Source: Diaphorobacter caeni (GTDB lineage: Bacteria > Pseudomonadota > Gammaproteobacteria > Burkholderiales > Burkholderiaceae_C). Taken from it: 64,000 nt of DNA. The stretch lies in NCBI RefSeq assembly GCF_015354245.1, contig NZ_JADKYZ010000003.1, positions 496,001 to 560,000 on the forward strand, written 5' to 3'. The notes below the pieces were generated by a model that was not told the origin of the DNA, searched no databases, and saw nothing but the letters and a program-made list of their open reading frames with translations. The position numbers were made by a program, and so were the translations under genes. Numbering within the stretch: position 1 is the first letter of the stretch; each line of letters opens with the position of its first letter. This document shows positions 8,970 through 16,890 of the stretch, piece after piece.

Positions 8970-9695
8970 TCAAGGCCTCTTTGCAGAGGCCTTTTCATTT
9001 TTATTTTCATTCTTGGACGGCTCAGGTTGGCCCTGTTGCTGCACCAAAGCCATGCGGCGCAGCAGCCCAGCCGCCAGTTCGGCATCGCCAATCGCCTTGG
9101 CCCGCTCCGTACGCAGGCTCAGCCAACCGAGCAACGCGTGGCTCCAACCCTGTGCCGACGCGGTTTCGCTTGCGGTGACCAGCGTGTCCGGCGTCGCGCG
9201 CCCGGCCTTGAACGCCACGCCCGCCGCCACCAATCGCGAGAGCGGGTCGGGCATGGCGCCCACCGCATTCACATCGGCGGCAGCCTTGCGCTGCGTCTCT
9301 GGCAACAGCGCGATCTGCGCGGCAGACAGTGGCTTGCCCGCCAGATAGTCCGCGTAGGCCAACTCGGCCGGCTGCGCATCGGCGCGCAGTCGCTCGAAGC
9401 CGCTGCACTCTTCCCACTGCGCGCTCGCGACCTGCGCAGCGCAGCGGCTCAGTTCCACGCGCGCGAGTTGCTCCGCGCTGCCGGTGCGCGACACCTCGGC
9501 GCGCGCCGTGCGCCATTCCTGGTCGGCCACGCGCGTCTTGCCCGAGAGCTGCGCGTCCGTGGCGCGCTGCACCGAGCCATGGGAGTTGATCTTCCAGTCC
9601 GGCACGGGCGGCTTGTCAGCACAGGCTGCCAGCGTCAGCACGGCCACGGCCGGCAACCAGCGCACGCGATTCAACAGTGGATGAATCTTGGTCAT
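8970..9695 (-). CDS. Putative lipoprotein of an MCE/MlaE-type transport cluster
   Basis: 241 residues from the ATG at 9695, which overlaps the stop of the MCE gene upstream by four bases. An N-terminal signal with lipobox VLTLAAC (Cys near residue 21) predicts a lipid-anchored envelope protein. The rest is Ala-rich and helical, with a charged tail rich in Lys, Asn and Glu; two conserved-looking Cys lie in the middle (SRCAAQV, WEECSGF). It does not clearly match PqiC or MlaA. Position, as third gene after permease and MCE protein, suggests a periplasmic partner; this is inference. Confidence 0.7.
   Translation of the reverse strand: MTKIHPLLNRVRWLPAVAVLTLAACADKPPVPDWKINSHGSVQRATDAQLSGKTRVADQEWRTARAEVSRTGSAEQLARVELSRCAAQVASAQWEECSGFERLRADAQPAELAYADYLAGKPLSAAQIALLPETQRKAAADVNAVGAMPDPLSRLVAAGVAFKAGRATPDTLVTASETASAQGWSHALLGWLSLRTERAKAIGDAELAAGLLRRMALVQQQGQPEPSKNENKNEKASAKRP
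8971..9000 (+). terminator. Intrinsic terminator downstream of the 59-residue gene
   Basis: AAGGCCTC, loop TTTGCA, GAGGCCTT, then TTCATTTTTATTTT on the plus strand. An additional hairpin (CAGCAGGCG with CGCCTGCTG, about 8916-8943) precedes it. The terminator overlaps the last codons of the convergent lipoprotein gene. Confidence 0.75.
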
Positions 9696-10705
9696 GGCAG
9701 TTTCAGCTCCGAATCCTTGGCGAACGGCCATTTGCGGTTGACATCATTCAGCAGGCTCTCCACCTTGCGCAGATTGGCCTCCACCTCGCCGCGCAGCGCG
9801 CCAAGATCCGTCGTGGCCTCGTTCGCGTTCGCGGCAATGCCTTGTGCTTCGACCAGCACGGCGTCAATCTTGGTGAGACTCTGGCGGGTGTCGGTCAGCA
9901 GGCCGTTCAACTCCAGCACCGCGCCGCGCACGTCCTGCACCAGCCCGGCATCCTTGCCCGCACCGAAGACCTGCTTGTCCGCTTTGGCGACCACGCCGTC
10001 CATGCGCGCGAGCAATTGGTTGATGCGGTCCAGCGTGATCGCCACCTTCTTCGAATCGGCCTCGTTGCCGGTCAGCACCTTGAGCGCCCCGCCCGGTCCA
10101 TTCAGGCTCTCGGTGAGCGAGCGCACGTTCTCGACCACGCCGCCGAGCGCCGAGCCCTGGCTCGTCATCGCGTTGAGGTTTTCCAGCAGCTCACGCGCCT
10201 GCGCCATGAGCTGCGGAATCTCGGCCGTCGCGTCGCCGCGCAGCACCGGGCGCGTGGCGCCGTCCTCGAGCTGCGGATCGGTCAGGATGCCGCTGTAGGC
10301 CTTGATCGTCGTGCCGCCGACGATGCCGCTCACCAGCGTGAACACGCTGGTCGAGCGCAGCCAGTGCGCGTCCTTCCTCGGCACATCGATGAGGATGTGG
10401 ACCTCGGCGTTGTCGGCCAGCTCGATCTTGCGCACGCGGCCAATCGGAAAGCCCTGAAAGGTCATGTCCATGCCGACCGACACGCCCTGCGAATCGTCGG
10501 CCGTGAGGATCAGCCGCTGCGTGGGCTCGAACACGCCGCGCGCGTACATCAGGTAGATCGCCGCGCCGACGATCAGCAGCATCGTGAACAACAGCATCGC
10601 CACCGCCTTGCGCTCCAGATGGGCGACAGGGCGCAGCAGCTCGTCGCTTTCCATCGGCGGCAGCGGGCCGTGCACCGGCTCTCGTTCTTTTTCGGGTTCT
10701 GTCAT
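9692..10705 (-). CDS. MCE (MlaD-like) domain membrane-anchored protein
   Basis: 337 residues from the ATG at 10705 (MTEPEKEREPVHG); the open frame extends 51 codons upstream, but that part overlaps the permease 3' end. A single membrane segment (about residues 37-57) is followed by an MCE domain (about 65-150: GLRV-like region GVSVGMDMTFQGFPIGRVRKIEL). A long helical region up to residue 330 then resembles the needle part of MlaD/PqiB relatives. MCE proteins form hexameric lipid-binding rings in the periplasm. It is paired with an MlaE permease upstream; no ATPase gene is adjacent. Confidence 0.88.
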   Translation of the reverse strand: MTEPEKEREPVHGPLPPMESDELLRPVAHLERKAVAMLLFTMLLIVGAAIYLMYARGVFEPTQRLILTADDSQGVSVGMDMTFQGFPIGRVRKIELADNAEVHILIDVPRKDAHWLRSTSVFTLVSGIVGGTTIKAYSGILTDPQLEDGATRPVLRGDATAEIPQLMAQARELLENLNAMTSQGSALGGVVENVRSLTESLNGPGGALKVLTGNEADSKKVAITLDRINQLLARMDGVVAKADKQVFGAGKDAGLVQDVRGAVLELNGLLTDTRQSLTKIDAVLVEAQGIAANANEATTDLGALRGEVEANLRKVESLLNDVNRKWPFAKDSELKLP

Positions 10706-10736
10706 AGTGGTCGGGCTCTGGTTTTCATCGTCCGGG

Positions 10737-11555
10737 TCAGTAGTAGTTGCCCACCAGCGAGGCGGCCTCGATGAGCAGGAGCACGGCGAACATGCGCGCC
10801 AGTCCGCCGAGTTCGGAGTCGAGCTGGCGCGGCGTGCCGTCGCGGTCGGTGGCGGCATCCGCGTACAGCCCTTCGGCCATCGGAATCAGCGCGATCGCGA
10901 GGCTGAAGAACACGGTCTTGAACGCAAAGATGAAGGTGATCTGCGGCGTGAACACATGACCGAACATGCGCGTGTAAAGCGGCAGCCCCGCAGTGCTGAG
11001 TCCGTACACCCCCACATAGGCCATGACCAGCGCGACCACGCACGAGAGCGCCGCCAGCGTCACGCTCGCATAGACGCCCGCGATCACGCGCGGCAGCAGC
11101 TCCACGCGGATCGGGTCGGCACCGTGTGCGCGCAGCGCGTCAAAGTGGCCGGAATGCTGCATCAGCGCGAGCTTGGTGCCGTTGGGAATGGTGGCGCGCA
11201 TCGCAACGAACAGCGCGGCGGTCAGCGGAATCAGCTCCAGCACCAGCACGCGGACTACCATTTCGAGCGCATAGCGCGACAGCCCGTAGCTTTGCGCCGT
11301 GACGACCACGATGCGCGTGATCACCAGACTAAGCAGCGCGGCGAGCAGCGTGTGGCCGATGAGAATCGGCGCGGTCTCCAGATACATGTGCCGCGCGAGG
11401 CGCCAGCGCGTGGCGCGGTTGTAGCTCGACGGCGAAAGCATCAGCACCAGCACCACCGCCCCCAGATAGACGATGCGCCACCAGGACACGGCCCAGCGCC
11501 GCACCATGGCCCAGATGCGGTCCGGCAGTTCGATGACGCCCTGTGCTGCACTCAT
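10737..11555 (-). CDS. MlaE-family ABC transporter permease
   Basis: 272 residues with five to six membrane segments. It is recognisable as an MlaE-type permease by the order TAPILIGHTLLAALLSLVITR, then VLELIPLTAALFVAMR, then the coupling-helix region (LMQHSGHFDALRAHGADP). The C-terminal ALIPMAEGLYAD also fits. It probably moves lipids between the inner membrane and the MCE protein encoded 31 bp downstream. It starts 36 bp after the cadR stop on the same strand, so readthrough from cadR is possible. No MlaF-type ATPase is encoded nearby. Confidence 0.88.
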   Translation of the reverse strand: MSAAQGVIELPDRIWAMVRRWAVSWWRIVYLGAVVLVLMLSPSSYNRATRWRLARHMYLETAPILIGHTLLAALLSLVITRIVVVTAQSYGLSRYALEMVVRVLVLELIPLTAALFVAMRATIPNGTKLALMQHSGHFDALRAHGADPIRVELLPRVIAGVYASVTLAALSCVVALVMAYVGVYGLSTAGLPLYTRMFGHVFTPQITFIFAFKTVFFSLAIALIPMAEGLYADAATDRDGTPRQLDSELGGLARMFAVLLLIEAASLVGNYY

Positions 11556-11591
11556 GCTTTGATCATAGCGGGACAGTCTGGAATCCGCGCG

Positions 11592-12050
11592 TCAGACATG
11601 GCGCTTGTGTGCGGGTTGGGGCGAAGGCACCGGATCGGCATCGGCGCGCTCGTGCAGCGCCTCGATCACATGGCAATGCCCGCCCGCACCATCGCAGCGC
11701 CCGCGCAGCGAGAGCAGCTCCTGCTCCAGCGTCTGCAGCTCGTTCAGGCGCGTGCGCACATGCTCCAGATGCTCGTCGAGCGTCGCGCAGGCGGTGTGGG
11801 CGTCGTGCTCTTCAGCCCCGTCGAGCGCCAGCAGCGAGCGCACCTCGCCGAGCGACATATCCATGGCGCGGCACAGGCGCACGAAGCGCAGCCGGTGGAT
11901 CTCGTCATCGTTGTAGAGGCGGTACTGGTTGTCCGCCCGCGACTGGGCGGGCAGCAGGCCTTCCTTCTCGTAGTAGCGGATGCTGGCCGCAGGAATGCCC
12001 GAGAGACGCGCGGCATCTCCGATACGGTATTGGGGGCTTTGGATGGACAT
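11592..12050 (-). CDS. cadR: Cd(II)/Pb(II)/Zn(II)-responsive MerR-family regulator
   Basis: 152 residues from the ATG at 12050. An alternative upstream TTG at 12083 would run through the operator, so it is rejected. The N-terminal MerR helix-turn-helix (YRIGDAARLSGIPAASIRYYEKEGLL) is followed by the dimerisation helix. Three metal-site cysteines sit at positions 88, 119 and 126 (HTACATL, RGRC, GGHCHVIEAL), the pattern of CadR/PbrR proteins. The tail is His-containing (AHKRHV). It diverges from a P-type ATPase across a MerR-type operator and represses or activates that promoter by DNA distortion. Confidence 0.93.
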   Translation of the reverse strand: MSIQSPQYRIGDAARLSGIPAASIRYYEKEGLLPAQSRADNQYRLYNDDEIHRLRFVRLCRAMDMSLGEVRSLLALDGAEEHDAHTACATLDEHLEHVRTRLNELQTLEQELLSLRGRCDGAGGHCHVIEALHERADADPVPSPQPAHKRHV

Positions 12051-12053
12051 CGC

Positions 12054-12084
12054 TTGACCTTCAAGTGACTTCAAGGTTTCCAAT
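12054..12084 (+). promoter_or_regulatory. CadR operator and divergent promoter of the P-type ATPase
   Basis: A 21-bp near-perfect palindrome at 12057-12077 has arms ACCTTcAAGT and ACTTcAAGGT around a central G, with one mismatched pair. It begins inside a -35 TTGACC (12054-12059). A 19-bp spacer leads to a weak -10 TCCAAT (12079-12084). The long spacer with the dyad between the elements is the hallmark of MerR-family promoters such as ZntR's. Transcription would begin at about 12091, the ATG itself. Confidence 0.88.
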
Positions 12085-12090
12085 CATGAC

Positions 12091-14193
12091 ATGAGCCAGA
12101 GCACCTCACTCCAAGAACCCCATGCCGACCATGGGCACGATCACAAGAATCACGACCACAACCATGGTCATGGCCATGAACATTCGCATGCGCACGATCA
12201 CGCCGCGCCCGCCAAGAAGAAGGCAGCCCCGCCCGCCATTGGCTGCGGCGCCTGCTGCGGCGGCAGCACGCACTCCCACGCGGATGGCGACGACGATGAC
12301 CACGCGGGCCACGACCACGGCGTGCTGCCCGGCTGGCCGCGCATCTACGCGGCGCTGGCCGTCGCGCTCGGTGCCGAGGTCGCGCACTGGTACCAGCTGC
12401 AGTACGTGGGCATGGCGCTCGCCATCATCGCGATCCTGCTGTCGGGCCTCGGTGTCTACAAGGCAGGCATCCAGAGCCTAGTGAAACTCAAGCTCGGCAT
12501 CCACGCGCTCATGGCCGTGGCGGTGACCGGCGCCTTCCTCATCGGCCAGTGGCCCGAGGCCGCGATGGTGATGGCCCTCTACGCCGCCGCCGAGCGCATC
12601 GAAGACCAGGCCATGGACAAGGCGCGCAACGCCATCCGCAGCCTGCTCAACCTCGCCCCTGAAACCGCGGACGTGATGCAGCCCGACGGCAGCATCGCAA
12701 AAACCGCCGTGAACGACGTCCCCATGGGCGCAACCGTGCGCATCGCCCCCGGCGCGCTGGTGCCGCTCGACGGCACCGTCACCCAAGGCCAAAGCGCCGT
12801 CAACCAGGCCCCGATCACCGGCGAGAGCCAACTGGCGGACAAGGCCGTGGGCGACGCGCTCTATGCCGGCAGCGTCAACCAGAACGGCGAGCTGCAGATG
12901 CAGGTCACCGCCCCTCCCGGCAATACCCTGCTGGCGCGCATCGTTCACGCCGTCGAAGAAGCCCAGGCCTCGCGCGCACCCACACAGCGTTTCGTCGACC
13001 GTTTCGCCCAGATCTACACGCCCATCGTCTTCGTGCTCGCCCTGCTGCTGGCCGTGCTCGCGCCGCTGCTCGCCGACTGGTCTTGGCATGACGCGATCTA
13101 CCAGGCGCTCGCCCTGCTCGTGATCGCCTGCCCCTGCGCACTGGTGATCTCCACGCCCGTCACGGTGGTGAGCGCCCTCACCGCCGCCGCCAAGCGCGGC
13201 ATCCTCATCAAGGGCGGCAGCGCGCTCGAGGAGGCCCGCAAGCTCAAGGTCATCGCCCTCGACAAGACCGGCACGCTGACCACCGGCAGCCCCGCGCTCG
13301 TCCATTGGCAGGCGCTGGCCGCAGGTGACGACGCCGACGCGGCCCATGTCGCCTGGCAGCTCGCCAGCCGCTCCGACCACCCCGTCTCGCGCGCGATCGC
13401 CGCAGGCCTTGCCAAGACGCTCCCCGCCAATCTGGAAAACACCGTGCAGGACCTGAAAGCCCTGCCCGGCCGAGGCGTGGAAGGCCAGGTCCACGGCACC
13501 CGCTACGTTCTCGCCAACCTGCGCATGATCCGCGAGATGAACCTCGACACTCCGGCGCTCGAAGCCCTGCTCTCCGAGCAGGAAAAGCAGGGCCGCACCG
13601 TCACCCTGCTGGCCGACGACCAGTCCGTGCGCGCCCTCTTCGCCGTGGCCGACCCGCTGCGCGCCACCTCCCGCGAGGCCGTGCAGCTGCTCAAGGCCGT
13701 GGGCGTCGAGCCCATCGTGCTGAGCGGCGACAACACCGCCACCGTGAAGGCCGTCGCCGCCGAGGCGGGCATCGAGGACGCACGCGGCAGCCTGCTGCCC
13801 GAAGACAAGCTCCAGCTTCTCGCCGAGTTCCAGAAGACCAAGGGCCCCACCGCCATGACCGGCGACGGCATCAACGACGCCCCCGCCCTGGCCAAGGCCG
13901 ACGTCGGCTTCGCCATGGGCGGCGCACACTCCACCGGCATGGCCATGGAAACCGCCGCCGTCGTCCTCATGAATGACGACCTGCGCCGCATCCCCGACAC
14001 CGTGCGTCTGTCCCAATCAGCGCACAGCATCCTCTGGCAGAACATCAGCCTCGCGCTCGGCATCAAGGTGGTGTTCTTCATCCTCGCCCTCACTGGCCAC
14101 GCGACCATGTGGATGGCGGTGGTGGCGGACATGGGGGTGTCGTTGCTGGTGGTGGCAAACGGATTGCGGCTCAGGAACTGGAGCGCAAAATAA
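12091..14193 (+). CDS. Cd2+/Zn2+/Pb2+-exporting P1B-type ATPase with His-rich N-terminus
   Basis: A 700-residue metal pump of the ZntA/CadA group. Visible motifs are: actuator TGES at 243-246; membrane metal site CPC at 347-349; phosphorylation site DKTGTLT from 391; SDHPVSRAI with the HP pair; GDGINDAPAL from about 591. Instead of the usual GMxCxxC heavy-metal-associated domain, residues 10-75 are a His/Asp-rich stretch containing CGACCGG. Eight membrane helices are expected. The only plausible start lies at the predicted transcription start, so the mRNA may be leaderless. Expression is very likely induced through CadR. It could be called cadA or zntA. Confidence 0.95.
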   Translation: MSQSTSLQEPHADHGHDHKNHDHNHGHGHEHSHAHDHAAPAKKKAAPPAIGCGACCGGSTHSHADGDDDDHAGHDHGVLPGWPRIYAALAVALGAEVAHWYQLQYVGMALAIIAILLSGLGVYKAGIQSLVKLKLGIHALMAVAVTGAFLIGQWPEAAMVMALYAAAERIEDQAMDKARNAIRSLLNLAPETADVMQPDGSIAKTAVNDVPMGATVRIAPGALVPLDGTVTQGQSAVNQAPITGESQLADKAVGDALYAGSVNQNGELQMQVTAPPGNTLLARIVHAVEEAQASRAPTQRFVDRFAQIYTPIVFVLALLLAVLAPLLADWSWHDAIYQALALLVIACPCALVISTPVTVVSALTAAAKRGILIKGGSALEEARKLKVIALDKTGTLTTGSPALVHWQALAAGDDADAAHVAWQLASRSDHPVSRAIAAGLAKTLPANLENTVQDLKALPGRGVEGQVHGTRYVLANLRMIREMNLDTPALEALLSEQEKQGRTVTLLADDQSVRALFAVADPLRATSREAVQLLKAVGVEPIVLSGDNTATVKAVAAEAGIEDARGSLLPEDKLQLLAEFQKTKGPTAMTGDGINDAPALAKADVGFAMGGAHSTGMAMETAAVVLMNDDLRRIPDTVRLSQSAHSILWQNISLALGIKVVFFILALTGHATMWMAVVADMGVSLLVVANGLRLRNWSAK

Positions 14194-14226
14194 GCGGCCC
14201 GGCATCGTCAACCCCTTCCAGACCTG

Positions 14227-15036
14227 ATGAAAAATGGCTCGTTCAACATAAGCCCCTGTGGCACGAAAGGCGTGACGGCAGTGACTGCCGACACGACGCA
14301 TGCCTTCGGACGCCACATGCACGACCAATACGGGATCGGCGTCGTTCTTCGCGGAGCTCAGAAGTCCTTGAGCGGGCGCGGCATGGTTGAGGCACAAGCG
14401 GGCGACGTCATCACCGTCAACCCATGCGAGGTTCACGATGGCACGCCATTGGGAGACCAGGGGCGTGCTTGGCAGATGCTGTATTTCGACCCGCATGTAC
14501 TGAGCGGCGGCATCTTCGAGATGACCGATGGACGGGCTTCCCATGCCGAGTTCTCCCAACCTGCGCGGCGCGACCCTGTCAGCGCACACCGGCTGCTTTC
14601 GCTGTTCCGTACCGAGACCACGCCGCGCGCAGCACTGAGCGAAATAGAGACGGATGAACAGCTCCTGCTGCTTCTCCAACCGCTGATGGAGCAAGTCGGC
14701 AAGACTCCTCCGCGGTCAACACCCCCGGGTATCGAGCGTGCCCGCACCCGGATTGACGACGCACCGGCATCACCCGTGACGCTTCATGAGCTCGCACACA
14801 TGGCGGGAGTCAGTCAATTTCAGCTGATCCGTGGCTTTTCCAGCATGACGGGACTGACCCCACACGCCTACCTCGTCCAACGTCGATTGCAAATGGCACG
14901 GCGCCTGATCGCATCAGGCGCCACGCTCATCCATGCAGCGCACAGCGCTGGCTTTGCAGACCAAAGCCATCTGACGCGTCTTTTTGTGCGCTCATACGGC
15001 ATCTCTCCAGGGCGATACGCCGCAGCAATGGGCTGA
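14227..15036 (+). CDS. AraC-family transcriptional regulator
   Basis: 269 residues. The N-terminal cupin-like ligand domain (residues 1-150: HMHDQYGIGVVLRG, then VNPCEVHDGTP) has the H(M)H pattern of AraC regulators that sense small molecules. The C-terminal pair of helix-turn-helix motifs runs from about 175 to 265 (VTLHELAHMAGVSQFQLIRGF, then AHSAGFADQSHLTRLFVRSYGISPGRY). It lies 33 bp after the ATPase and 126 bp before a LysE exporter. AraC-LysE pairs commonly form amino-acid export modules, which is the likely role here. Confidence 0.92.
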   Translation: MKNGSFNISPCGTKGVTAVTADTTHAFGRHMHDQYGIGVVLRGAQKSLSGRGMVEAQAGDVITVNPCEVHDGTPLGDQGRAWQMLYFDPHVLSGGIFEMTDGRASHAEFSQPARRDPVSAHRLLSLFRTETTPRAALSEIETDEQLLLLLQPLMEQVGKTPPRSTPPGIERARTRIDDAPASPVTLHELAHMAGVSQFQLIRGFSSMTGLTPHAYLVQRRLQMARRLIASGATLIHAAHSAGFADQSHLTRLFVRSYGISPGRYAAAMG

Positions 15037-15162
15037 ACTGCAATTTCATTCAAGACACCGGCGGTGCGGCTCGGGCACATTAAGCAGGAAAACCACAGCA
15101 CCATCGGAGATACCCGCCATGCGCTCTTGCATCACGCCAATGCCACGCAACGAGGCAAGGCC

Positions 15163-15774
15163 ATGACACTCGAATTTCTGCTCACGGCTCTCATCATCGT
15201 CGCCTCACCTGGCACGGGCGCCCTCTACACCGTGGCCAGCGGACTCTCGGGCGGCCTGCGCGCTAGCGTTGTTGCGGCCTTGGGGTGCACGCTAGGGATC
15301 ATTCCCCACACGCTGGCAGCCATCAGCGGGCTGGCCGCATTGCTCCAGACCAGCGCTACCGCCTTTCAAATTCTCAAGTATCTGGGTGTTCTCTATCTGC
15401 TCTACATGGCTTGGAGCATGTATCGCGAGCAGGGCATGTTCACAGTGAGCGAGCAACCAACCGACAAAAATGCACGGCAGGTGATCGTCTCAGCGGTGCT
15501 CATCAATCTGTTCAACCCCAAATTGTCCATCTTCTTTCTCGCCTTTCTGCCCCAGTTCGTCCGCATTGACGAGGGTTCTCCGGTAAGGCAAATGGTGGAG
15601 TTGAGCCTCGCCTTCATGCTGATGACCTTCATTGTGTTTGCCATGTACGGCGCTTTTGCTGCGGCCGTACGGCGGCATGTTGTCTCGAGCGCCACGGTGC
15701 AGAAATGGATGCGGCGCGGCTTTTCCGCCGCATTTGCGGCGCTTGCAGCCAAGCTTGCAATGACAACGAGGTAG
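15163..15774 (+). CDS. LysE/RhtB-family exporter
   Basis: 203 residues from the ATG at 15163, preceded by AAGG; a 33-codon upstream extension of the frame is unlikely to be coding. About six membrane helices are present. The family signature LIIVASPGTGALYTVASGLSGGLRAS occupies the N-terminus, and the middle NPKLSIFFLAFLPQFV is typical of the family. It would export an amino acid or derivative from the cytoplasm. Control by the AraC protein encoded just upstream is likely. Confidence 0.92.
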   Translation: MTLEFLLTALIIVASPGTGALYTVASGLSGGLRASVVAALGCTLGIIPHTLAAISGLAALLQTSATAFQILKYLGVLYLLYMAWSMYREQGMFTVSEQPTDKNARQVIVSAVLINLFNPKLSIFFLAFLPQFVRIDEGSPVRQMVELSLAFMLMTFIVFAMYGAFAAAVRRHVVSSATVQKWMRRGFSAAFAALAAKLAMTTR

Positions 15775-15821
15775 CGCTGCTCCCAGCGATTGCAGTGTGG
15801 GGCACACGGAACCAAGCGTTG

Positions 15822-15836
15822 AATCACGCGGTGATT
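15822..15836. promoter_or_regulatory. Palindrome upstream of the copper cluster
   Basis: AATCAC-gcg-GTGATT is a perfect inverted repeat 120 bp upstream of the first gene of the copper cluster. A second, imperfect dyad (TCGCAC, CATG, GTGAGCGA) follows at 15845-15861. A possible -10 TATCAT lies at 15945-15950. These are candidate binding sites for a copper-responsive regulator such as CopR, but no regulator gene is adjacent. Confidence 0.35.
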
Positions 15837-15957
15837 TCGAGGTCATCGCACCATGTGAGCGATGGTATGGAAAAGGTGCAGAAAACTGCTTCGGCAGGTC
15901 GACGCCTATTCAAACCTGTTCAGGAACTTTCTCCCAAGCCGGGCTATCATTACCCCC

Positions 15958-16395
15958 ATGCGCCGCATTTTCTCCACGGTTCTCGTTCTCATGCTGGTCC
16001 TTCGGGGCCTGCTGGGCGACGCCATGGCCATGGGAGTGATGCCGGTGGCGATGCACCATCAGCCCGAACCGGTGTCAGCTGCCCATGCGGATGAGCACCA
16101 CGGCCTGCATGGCTTGGAAGCCGTGCAGCACCACGACATGGCAATGTCCATCGCATCGTCCGCAGTCTCGGCCGCTGCCGATCACTGCGTGGACGAGCCG
16201 CGCATGCAAAGCTGCGGCACGAGCAAGCACACCGGGGCTTCGTGCTCGGCTTGCGACATCTGCAATTCCTCGCTGCATGCGACGGCGGAGCTGGTGGTCT
16301 CCACCGGAGACGCGCCGCAATCCCCGCAGATCGAGCGCGCCACGCGCTTTGTGAGCGCGCAGTCTGCACAGGTGGCAAAACCACCCATCTTCTGA
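15958..16395 (+). CDS. Secreted Cys/His-rich small protein, first gene of copper cluster
   Basis: 145 residues from the ATG at 15958. A signal peptide (MRRIFSTVLVLMLVLRGLLGDAMA) is followed by a His/Met-rich section (VAMHHQP, HADEHHGLHG, VQHHDMAMS). A Cys cluster (HCVDEP, SCGTSKHTGASCSACDIC) follows. Composition suggests periplasmic metal binding. It resembles the small DUF2946-type proteins found beside copper genes, but that assignment is tentative. No good ribosome binding site is visible; a -10-like TATCAT lies only eight bases upstream. Confidence 0.65.
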   Translation: MRRIFSTVLVLMLVLRGLLGDAMAMGVMPVAMHHQPEPVSAAHADEHHGLHGLEAVQHHDMAMSIASSAVSAAADHCVDEPRMQSCGTSKHTGASCSACDICNSSLHATAELVVSTGDAPQSPQIERATRFVSAQSAQVAKPPIF

Positions 16396-16485
16396 GCTTT
16401 CATACCCGAAGTGCGTCCGCCGTTTGCCCTTGCAGGCAAGACAAGGTGGTCGCTGAGTGTTTGAACCAGCCTTCAGGAGATCTCC

Positions 16486-16890
16486 ATGCGCCCTGCGCAT
16501 TCCTGCATTCATCTGGCGTTGATGCTGTCGGTGACGGTCGCGGTCGCGATCGGCTTCGCCCCCGCCACATCGGCCCACGCCCAAAACAACCATCCCACTT
16601 CCAACGCGCTGGACGCGAATGCGCCCACGCTGCCGCTCGAGCACCAGTCCCTGCAAGCCAGTGGTGACATCGTTCGCCAGCCGGGCAGCTGGAGCGCCGC
16701 CAACCAGGCCGTGGCCGAGTTTCCGAACGGGCACGCGGACGTTCTTCAATGGGAGGCGCAGCAACAGCAACAGCAGCAGCCGCAACCAGCGACAAAGCCC
16801 GTGCAGAAACCGATGCCCATGACGATGCCCATGCATCAACACCAGCATCATCAACAACATCAGCACCACCAGCACGGAGGCAAGCCATGA
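16486..16890 (+). CDS. Secreted His/Gln/Met-rich protein of copper cluster
   Basis: 134 residues with a signal peptide ending near ATSAHA. A short globular-looking middle follows (SWSAANQAVAEFPNGHADVLQWEA), then a run of eight Gln. The C-terminal third is made of MPMTMPMHQHQHH-type Met/His/Gln repeats. Such tails bind Cu(I)/Cu(II), so a periplasmic copper sponge or donor to the TolC-type protein is plausible. CAGGAG precedes the ATG. The stop overlaps the start of the next gene by four bases. Family not recognised. Confidence 0.65.
   Translation: MRPAHSCIHLALMLSVTVAVAIGFAPATSAHAQNNHPTSNALDANAPTLPLEHQSLQASGDIVRQPGSWSAANQAVAEFPNGHADVLQWEAQQQQQQQPQPATKPVQKPMPMTMPMHQHQHHQQHQHHQHGGKP

Noticed and set aside
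16749-16886. N-terminal extension of the TolC-type protein
   Set aside because: The extra codons lie inside the His/Gln/Met-rich gene in another frame; the lipoprotein signal begins at 16887.
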